Of a stretch of 64,000 bases of DNA, positions 56,782-64,000 are shown piece after piece. A model generated the notes under the pieces. The model saw nothing but the letters and a program-made list of their open reading frames with translations. It searched no databases and was not told where the DNA came from. Both the position numbers and the translations under genes were made by a program. The stretch's first letter is position 1, and each line of letters starts with the position of its first letter. Source of the DNA: Oxytricha trifallax (taxonomy: Eukaryota; Ciliophora; Spirotrichea; Sporadotrichida; Oxytrichidae); NCBI GenBank assembly GCA_000711775.1, contig ARYC01000367.1, positions 62,001 to 126,000 of the forward strand. Reading direction: 5' to 3'.

Positions 56782-57520
56782 TGTATGAAGAAGAAACTGA
56801 TGGTGAAAATTATATCAGAGATGTTTCAAGAAAAAAGTTTAAGATCCCTGAATATGGTAGGAATATATATGATTTTTAAAAATCCAAATAAATATTAATA
56901 ATTGCCTTCAAGTAAAATTTATGATAAAATTTATAATTATCTGTAAGTTTATAAAAAATGCTTGTAAAATATCACAGTAATAATTCATTTATCTCAGCAA
57001 ATAAGTTACAACAGTACTTCCATTAATAAATTTATCTATTAACTATTGTGTAACATTTTTTTGCTTATTAAATATTTTTTTATATATATAGCTTTAATAA
57101 GTTTATTAAAAAGCTAATTATATTTGCTCAATTCACTCATAGTTTATTTAAAAAAATTATCTATCCTTAAATTATTATTTAGATTAAATATAAGAGTTAA
57201 TGAAAAAAATTATTATTTAAAAGAGTTAATGAAAAAATTATAATTGCTTTATTAAATAAGTCAAATCATACAAGAAAGATTCCAAAAAATTTATTCACAT
57301 TGAAAGAATTTGTTATTAAGGATAATAAAATTCAATCTTTTGATAAATTTCAAATATAGATATACTCCTGGAATAATTCAACCTATATCCAATGAAGCCG
57401 CTAAATCCATAAAGCAAAATAAAGGTCTAATATTTGGGAGCGGAGGTTGATATCTTAAACTAATACAAAGATGAAAAAGCATTAAAGAGTCTTTATTACC
57501 TTTGCGATGAACATTAATAT
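56782..57520 (+). CDS. locus F coding segment 1, split by a 521-bp IES
   Basis: Segment a (56782-56854) reads MYEEETDGENYIRDVSRKKF then KIPE; segment b (57376-57520) reads FNLYPMKPLNPQSKIK, VQYLGAEVDILNQYKDEKAL, YYLCDEH. Joining them at a shared GAATA gives KKFKIPE-Q-FNLYPMKP in frame, which matches the uninterrupted F' segment at 24553 (GKVFKVPDKFNLYPRKF). The protein family is not recognised. Confidence 0.65.
56855..57375. other. internal eliminated sequence (IES), 521 bp, pointer GAATA
   Basis: Bounded by GAATA at 56850-56854 and 57371-57375. Removing one copy with the intervening AT-rich DNA restores the frame and the homology to F'. The inside is AT-rich, non-coding, without inverted ends. 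Oxytricha MDSs are joined at such short direct-repeat pointers. Confidence 0.7.
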
Positions 57521-57628
57521 GATATATTAATTCATATTATAGTCATAAAAGGATATTTATTTAAATAAACTATTATATAGATTATAGCTTAATTTAAGCT
57601 AATAAAGTAAAATTTGATGATTTATTGA

Positions 57629-57829
57629 AGGCAATTATTAAAATTTTTTAATAATTTTTGTGTAAAAGCCTTGATTAAGTATTGTTTAAACACATCAAAT
57701 AATTATAAGAAACCATCATTAAATAGGGAAGATGCTTCTAATATTGATTTTGATGTGAAAATGAAGTTACTTCTTAAATTTTCAGAACAAAAAAAGGACC
57801 ACCATTATTTTATTCCCTAAAACTTTTGA
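57629..57829 (+). CDS. locus F possible segment, unknown
   Basis: Frame between two TGAs: RQLLKFFNNFCVKALIKYCL, NTSNNYKKPSLNREDASNID, FDVKMKLLLKFSEQKKDHHY, ending FIPQNF-TGA 57827-57829. The last 45 residues are clearly protein-like. No counterpart was found at F'. It may be another exon of locus F. Confidence 0.45.
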
Positions 57830-58679
57830 ATCCTAAATCGTGCCTTTATACTCATTTAACCCAACGAATTTTCGTAGGGAAAAATATTGAACCTCTTACA
57901 CGCCTTAATGTAATTAGAATCGCAAAAAAAACATTCTTTCAAATATCTCATAAATTAATATTGATAATTCTTGAAGAAATTATAAATATTTTTATATTGT
58001 TGTTAATTTTAAAGATTAACATACATCACTTTTATGTATTAAAAAATAGGTTGGCTAACAAACGTATTAGTTATATATTTTATCTATTAATTATTATTCT
58101 TCATTAATTTTATAAATTTTAATTAAGTATTTAAATTTTTTTCACTTATAATTTTATTGCATAGTTTATTTGTGATTTGTGCGTATAAAACAATAAAGTT
58201 CTTATTAAAAATAGTTTATTCATAATATTTCTAATAAAATTCCCATTTCATAAAAAAATTAACTATCTTAGTAAAAATAGATTGTTGGTATTAGAAACCT
58301 CTAAAAATATAAATGTGGAGAATAAATTTTATAAATACGAGTAATAAATCATATAATATTTGAAAGTAATTTATATATTTAAAATAGGAATTTTTGAAAC
58401 TTAATTAAAATTTAATTAAGATCTATATTATTTCTTTATAGGTTTCGCTTTGAAGACTAGAAATTACTAAACTATTATTATTCTTAATAAATCATTATTT
58501 TTTTATTCACTTAAATTACAATGTTTATATTTCAAATCACATCATTAATTTCATTAATTACAGGATAAGTATTCGTTAATTCTTTAAAAAAATGAATTTT
58601 TTTAGCGTTAATCTATTTTAATAAATCGAAATATATTATTGAATATAAGTATACTATGAACTTAACTATTTCACAGGAT

Positions 58680-58776
58680 AAAAAAGATTTCGTGTAAATA
58701 AAGCAAAGTAATATCTTTACTGTCTTGACTGTGAAAAGTAAAGATAATAAATGAAAACAAGACACCCTGGCTTCAG
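58680..58776 (+). CDS. locus F coding segment 2, CxxC motif
   Basis: After TTTCACAG the plus strand reads KRFRVNKAKQYLYCLDCEKQ then RQQMKTRHPGFSKQ, paralogous to 27001-27112. Conserved Cys-x2-Cys and His suggest a small zinc-binding fold. The following AT-rich DNA is intron or IES. Confidence 0.5.
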
Positions 58777-59424
58777 TAAATAAATAATTTTAATATTTAG
58801 AGATTGGGATTTTTATAAACTATGAAAGAATTATTTTGCAATTATAAGTCAAGAAATATTAATAAAATACATTATTCTATTTTATTTTTTTTAAAAAATT
58901 CTTTAATTAATCAAAATATTGACAGTAAATACAATTATGTACTTTATTTATAAAATGATTAAATCATATATTTTATTTTAATTAATGATTTAATTTTTAT
59001 CAATTAGTTTTATTTAGAAAAATAATTCTTAAAATAAAATAAAAATACTATAAGTTGTAGGCATATGATAAGTAATAATTAATTATTTTTTTATATGGTT
59101 TCTTAAAATTTTGTTTTTAATCAATTAAAAACATTGCGTCTTATTTTTAATATTAATTAAAATGTAAGAAAATTATAAATTTTTCATTGTCAATTACAAA
59201 AGAAAACTTTTCTCGAAAATTCAGCGAAATTCCCCCCTTAATTATTTTTATCTTATTTGTTTATTTAAAGTATTGCTCAACAATTTTTGTTTTAGAATCT
59301 CTTATTAATATTGTATTAAAATCAATATAACTCATTTATCTTAATTAGATAAAAAAAACCTAATCACATTTTAACTAAAAATTTGTAAAACTCTAAAGTA
59401 CTCCTTAATAATATTTTTAAAAGG
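58777..59424. other. AT-rich interval
   Basis: AT-rich DNA with no recognised repeat; likely eliminated or intronic sequence between segments of locus F. Confidence 0.35.
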
Positions 59425-59742
59425 TTAAGCAAACCCACCAAAGTTTATTAATGATGCATACCTTATGATACTATCCAAAACTAACAGTATAACTTCACAA
59501 ATACAAAAGATTAGACCGATTTCTATGTCATCGGAAGTTAGAAAACCTTTTGAATCAATTTGGATGAGATTATTTGCAAGATACTTATTGAGTACAATAC
59601 ACAAGACATAAATTGGGTTTAGACCCTCTAGCTTATATGGGCTAAAATATAGCATAACTAATACAATTGAAATAATTAAGAAACTATAAGCAAATTTACT
59701 TTATTGATATAGCATCAGCTTTCCCGTCACCACCAATGACAT
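59425..59742 (-). CDS. possible small membrane protein, unknown
   Basis: Open ATG 59742 to TGA 59425-59427, 105 codons: MSLVVTGKLMLYQQSKF, then hydrophobic YSFLIISIVLVMLYF, LNPIYVLCIVLNKYLA and GLIFCICEVILLVLDSI, three candidate membrane helices. The neighbouring frame also looks signal-peptide-like (LRIILLLVISLSNN), so the true frame is uncertain. No paralogue in the window. Confidence 0.35.
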
Positions 59743-59994
59743 TATTCGACAAAGAAATAACAAGAAGAAGAATAATTCTCAAAAAAAATATGAATCCATT
59801 TGAAGAGTCTCATTTAACAAAATTCCTTTATCGTTATAAAATTATATTATCTGGGGGGCCATTGAGTGTATTAATTATTATTGTTGTTATTTTTTTGAAA
59901 AAAAAAAAACTAGATTTAAAAAACTATATAATTTTACTTTTCAATAACTTTATCATCATTACTTATTATTAAATTAGAAATTTGATTACTAGGT

Positions 59995-60625
59995 GTTGCC
60001 AACCACTTGGGACTTTCTGATAGAGCTTTCTACTACACTAAGGCCTACCGAGGGCAGGTAGGGGGTTGCTGGGCGCAACGCATGAGGGACCAGTCGGCGG
60101 GGTTCAATCTGTCAGCCTACACTCTTCGAGTAAGCTGGATCCTAAGATTTCCCTGCATTAGATAAGTCTACTGGCTTGAGTTCAGTTTTCTAGGTAATAG
60201 GGAGCAGGATGAAGGTAGGATCTGCCTTCAAAAGTGAGAAGACGAAAACAATTGAAGCCAATGATAAGGATTTTTCTCCCACACCGGGTTATGGTGCTGA
60301 AGCTACCACAGCGAAAGGACAGGGATTACGTTTCCCAGCAGCGGTGGGACCGGTAAGCGTTTTTCTCCATCTTCTGTTATCTAGTTGGATCTCACGAGCT
60401 CTGTCCCCAGGTACAAACTGGGATGACATCTTGATTTTGAGAGAAGACTAGGTAATAGCGCGAATGGTTTTTTCGGAGTTTTCTACTTCATGACTTCCAC
60501 GTCACGGAATTTGCCACGTCGACTCACTCAGATATGTCTACGTCACGACTAAGATTGATGGTTTGATTTTAGTATTAAACAGTGATATGTTAAATTTATT
60601 TGATTTTAAATCATTAAACACATCA
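59995..60625 (+). repeat. dispersed repeat copy C (best-preserved)
   Basis: Contains the full landmark order of the family: GACTTTCTGATAGAGCTTTC, GGGCGCAACGCATGAGGGAC, CAGTCGGCGGGGTTCAATCT, GGGAGCAGGATGAAGGTAGG, CCACAGCGAAAGGACAGGGA, GACCGGTAAGCGTTTTTCTC, CTACGTCACGACTAAGATTG and the 3' end GATATGTTAAATTTATTTG. A frame of 80 codons (MKVGSAFKSEKTKTIEANDK) spans part of it. No family identity can be given. Confidence 0.7.
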
Positions 60626-61619
60626 TCATTACTTAATCATACTGATTTAAAATTTAAAAATGTACTTTATCAAATTAGGATTTAAGTTCAACTAATTATA
60701 AACAGCTATCATAAATTAATTATATTTATTTAATTTCTTTTCAATTTTCCCATTCAAATCTATCATGAAAATCAATAATAAGATTTATTTATTTTAAATA
60801 AAATACTAATTTTTTTTAAATTTATTATCTTTATTTCTTCACGCCTTGTAATTTGATATCCAAGTCAACTCTCTTTGAAACGTCATGAATAAATTTTATT
60901 TAGCATTAAAATGTTAAAATATAATTTTTTTCGTTTATTTAATAAACTTATACTTTTCCAATAATTTTCTTAGAAACTATTATGTTGGTAATTGTTGACT
61001 CACTCGATATATTTAGAAAAATAAGGCAAATAAAAAAGCCAAGCAAGTAAACAAAATCAATTATAATTTAATTTATGAACCTAAAAAAAATATGGTGTGG
61101 ATATACATTTCTTCAGTATGTCTTATTATTGTGACAAATAGATTCATTTTTATAATTTAAGTTAAAATAAAATTATTCAACCTCAAAGTTAATTCTCTAT
61201 AATTTTTGTTTACAAGTTTAAGCTTTTTGCTATAATGCTACAGAAGGCATTGACTAAAATTAATTTAATTTCAGAATTCTTTTTAAAATTTTCTGCTTTT
61301 CAATTTTTTTGCTCAAAAATTGAATTTTTAAAATGTTTTTTTTTACTTAATAATATTGTTATTTAATTAATTAAAAGCCTTAAAATGTAAGAGACAATGA
61401 AGGAACATTTTTTTATTTAATATATTAGAAAATATGCAAAGTTTCTTTGAAAATTTCGACACAAATATTTTATTAAATTAAAATGATAATTTTTTTAATT
61501 TTGTAAATTTAAAAAATCAAATTATTCTTTTATTATGATTCATTCATAAGATAAGTATATTTTAATAAAAAGTAAAGATTATATAATTTAACATATTAAT
61601 TTATTAATTAAATTTTATT
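60626..61619. other. AT-rich interval
   Basis: AT-rich DNA between repeat copy C and the last segment of locus F. No repeat arm or credible frame recognised. Confidence 0.35.
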
Positions 61620-61732
61620 CAGAGTTCAATGCTTACGAAACGAAAATAATGAACCTATTCTGTTCGTCTTTAATAGAGTACATTTTAAAGGACATAAAAC
61701 AGATCTTATTTTTTATTTAAATCGTAATTGTA
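61620..61732 (+). CDS. locus F coding segment 3
   Basis: After TTTTATTCAG: RVQCLRNENNEPILFVFNRV then HFKGHKTDLIFYLNRN, paralogous to 31141-31240. T4 begins three bases after this segment, so the locus is interrupted here or the segment ends just before the insertion. Confidence 0.5.
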
Positions 61733-61895
61733 ATCAAAACCCCAAAACCCTTTCAGTAGTTTGATTGAGTTTTTTATTGATAAAAGTAGACTATTAATGC
61801 ATACTTTATTAGGGTTTTAATAGGGTTTATGTAGGGGTTTAATGTTTAAATATTAGTAATTTAAGTGAGTATAACAAGCGAGTTTTTAAAATATT

Positions 61896-63280
61896 TCACA
61901 CAAACATAAGCTTAGAGTCATGTGGCAGTTCTCTGAATTTTATCTTTCTATGTTGATGTTTGATTGTTTCTATTGTTTGTTAAGTCTCTTAGCTTGGCTT
62001 AATAATAGTTGATCATGCAAGTTCTCTGAGACCTCCATTGATTTTATATTTATCGAGATATTTTTTGATTCTCTGCTCAGAATCACTCTCACCCAGGCAC
62101 CTAAAGTAATCGTTTCTTGGCATGTCGCTATGAGCCCAGATATCCCATTAAGTGTCTTATACATTTCCGTAAGCAGAGGATTGCACTCTTTGAGCTCTGT
62201 TGAAGTCAATAATATAAACTCTAAGAGGCTGAAAGTTCAACATGATATTCTCTGGCTTTAAGTCTCTATGAACATAACCTAGCTTGTGAAGCTCTTCAAT
62301 CCCTTCAACTATCTGCTATACTATCTAGCTAATTTATCTCTGACATCTATTGTCAGATAAGAATTCTCTGTAAGTCATTTCAAGTAAAGGAAGCCTGAAG
62401 GCTACATGATCTTTACCAAGTAAAATAGCATCAAGCTAGATGATATGCCTGCACTCATTTTTCTTTGCCTTTTAAAGAGCATAATACTCATTAGCGAATT
62501 CCATTTTGAACTTGTCATCAGCAAGGAAGTAATTAAAAGGATATATCTTGTAAGCATATTAGTCATCAGTAATGACACCCTTCTCTATTTTATCTTCAAG
62601 ATAGAGGTAGCTTTCTAGGCAAGAATCTAAGTCAATAATTTTTAATATGGGAATCTTCATTGCCTCTATTTTAACCATGATTTTATTGATCTCAGAGACT
62701 GGAAAGTTCTTGACTGCTTTCTTCATTTTAACTTTCTTCTAGACTTCAACTCTAAGTGACTCCACTGGGTTTCTTGATCTTCTCTTTTAGAGGAATCTAT
62801 TCCCTGTAGGTTCATGAATAAAGACAAAACTTTAATTGTGCTTTTTCTTTAAGTGCACTTTGAGGTCTCTAGTATGAGAATATGGCTTCTCACAGAACTC
62901 ACAGACATACTTTCCATTTTTCTTTTAATGCTTGAGATATAACCTTGGCATATCGTTATGTATATCTCTCAAGTGTAATTTATAAGTCGACTTGTAAGGG
63001 AAAACTTTATTGCTTCTTTGCATTAATAGTCAACTTTGGCTGGAATTTATTAATGCTCTATGGTGGGTTGTTTAACCTCCTCCTCAATTTTCACAGCTTC
63101 TTTGATACCATCCTGCTTAACTTATATTTAAATCTCAAAGCTAGACTGGTCAAAGTTGTCATAAGTAGACTCCCACTGAGTACAAGCGTCTTTGGTCTCT
63201 ACTTTTCTTGGTTGCTAGAATGATAACTTTTATTGGTTTGATCCAAATAATGCCGTTCTTCTTAACAGGTTAGCGCTCAT
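61896..63280 (-). pseudogene. T4 57-kDa zinc-finger/kinase, frameshifted in finger 1
   Basis: ATG 63280 (MSANLLRRTALFGSNQQKLS) to TGA 61896-61898; length is one base short of a whole number of codons. The base is lost in finger 1 (AAAGAAGCAATAAAG versus TAAGAATGCAATAAAG in T3), removing the second Cys. The kinase part is uninterrupted (YREFLSDNRCQRQISQIVQQ, YVHRDLKPENIM, IIDFNRAQRV) and carries the same activation-segment deletion as T3. Ends FRELPHDSKLMFV. Confidence 0.78.
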
Positions 63281-63856
63281 TTTAGTTTGCTGTTATATTT
63301 GATTATAATAATGATAAAATATACCTTGCTAAACTATAATAGTGGAGTATATGACACTCTGATAGATTCTTTCTGAGAGGTAAGGAAAATAAGTAACCAT
63401 AAAAGACTGTAAGTTGACATATTTTATGAGAATTGTAAATTAAAATACTCCTAATGAAGTTTTGTTTCTCTAGGAGGTCCTCCAAATCAAGTTTGAACTT
63501 AATTTGGAGGTAAAGTTATTAAGCATTTTTTAAATTTAATATGCTCCTAATTAAGTTTTAACCTTAAAATTTAACTCCTAATAAAGTTTAAACTTAATTT
63601 GGAGGACCTTCTAAAATAATTAAACATTATTAGGAGCAATTTAATGGAGATAGATTGATAAAAATGGAAATCAATCTGTGAAACTTGGAGCAAGTTTTTC
63701 AATGCTTCTCCGCATATCTTTTCAATGCTTCTCCGTATATCTTTTCAAGGTTGACCTCCAGTAGGTCCTCCCTATTTAGTAGTAAGATTTTAATAAACTT
63801 AGAATGGATATCCATAATTTTAAATTTCATTAACATTTCTAGAAAGAGGAAGCAAG
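63281..63856. promoter_or_regulatory. T4 divergent intergenic region with GGAGGTCCTCC dyads
   Basis: Between divergent 57-kDa (-) and 22-kDa (+) starts. Inverted words TTAGGAGGTCCTCCAAAT, ACTTAATTTGGAGG and TTTGGAGGACCTTC recur at about 63470-63640, and a direct duplication (CTTCTCCGYATATCTTTTCAA) lies at 63710-63750. Presumed to hold both promoters. Confidence 0.4.
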
Positions 63857-64000
63857 ATGGAGTCTATGAATGATGCAATGAAGAGAATTTAATCTCAAGA
63901 CTTAATAGGAAAATTTCGAAGTAAAGAGGACCTTATAGATATTTGGTATAGCAAGGTAAGTTCTTAAGTAAGATTAATAAATCCATTATAGTTGGATTGT
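63857..64000 (+). CDS. T4 22-kDa TBE protein, 5' part
   Basis: ATG 63857 (MESMNDAMKRIQSQDLIGKF) with the 36-nt intron (63956-63991, GTAAGT...TTATAG) intact and VG following it. The remainder lies beyond the window. Confidence 0.75.

Larger units (their letters stand above)
61735..64000 (-). mobile_element. TBE transposon copy T4, partial (runs off the window)
   Basis: Starts CAAAACCCCAAAACCCTTTC at 61735, preceded by AAT (61732-61734). Content is T3-like in reverse order: zinc-finger/kinase (-), divergent region with GGAGGTCCTCC dyads, then the 22-kDa gene start (+). An 80-codon stretch at 61970-62209 is identical to T3 52313-52552 on the opposite strand, so T3 and T4 are close relatives. 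Confidence 0.88.

Noticed and set aside
59736..59972. 78-codon plus-strand ORF
   Set aside because: Overlaps the opposite-strand candidate, is Lys/Ile-rich at its end and shows no paralogue; weaker than the minus-strand frame.
61970..62209. Standard-code ORF identical to one at 52313-52552, as an independent conserved gene
   Set aside because: It lies in a different frame from the 57-kDa TBE kinase; identity only reflects the close relation of T3 and T4.

Overview
The window is almost certainly germline (micronuclear) DNA of a stichotrich/oxytrichid ciliate, most likely Oxytricha (Sterkiella) or a close relative. Three things point to this. (1) Real coding stretches stay open only if TAA and TAG are read as glutamine and TGA alone is stop; a standard-code ORF scan therefore shows only fragments. 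(2) Several transposons begin with CAAAACCCCAAAACCCC, the C4A4 telomere-repeat terminus of the TBE (telomere-bearing element) family, and carry its three genes: a D,D34E transposase, a convergent '22-kDa' gene and a C2H2 zinc-finger/kinase '57-kDa' gene. (3) Genes are cut by AT-rich inserts; two can be removed on paper to restore a frame (a 5-bp direct-repeat pointer GAATA, and a TA-flanked inverted-repeat element).

Layout. 0-18.4 kb: minus-strand coding segments in tandem: a possible fragment at the left edge, a protein disulfide isomerase-like gene (1.2-3.2 kb), an unknown charged protein (3.3-4.3 kb), an about 11.7-kb gene for a giant secreted/membrane beta-helix plus Cys-rich plus multi-TM protein (4.9-16.6 kb) and the 3' part of an unknown gene (17.2-18.4 kb). 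18.5-33.6 kb: accessory DNA rich in inverted-repeat elements (19.5-20.8, 25.2, 26.5, 27.8, 29.3-31.0, 31.8-32.8 kb) around scattered coding segments. 33.9-64 kb: four TBE copies (T1 33897-37970, T2 40063-44221, T3 48717-52787, T4 from 61735 past the end, reversed), at least four decayed TBE pieces, further inverted-repeat elements, and unique coding segments between them. One unknown gene (45.97-47.40 kb) is split by a TA-flanked palindromic element.

Two loci, F' (24.5-31.2 kb) and F (56.5-61.7 kb), share three short coding segments in the same order and strand but have quite different inserts; they look like an old duplication colonised independently. Among the TBE genes only the T2 zinc-finger kinase and the T2 22-kDa gene (after removing two tiny introns of 36 and 26 nt) read through intact. 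Every transposase visible here is frameshifted, so these copies look non-autonomous. Exact exon and MDS limits, and which AT-rich blocks are introns or internal eliminated sequences (IESs), cannot be settled without the macronuclear sequence. I saw no tRNA, rRNA or CRISPR locus.
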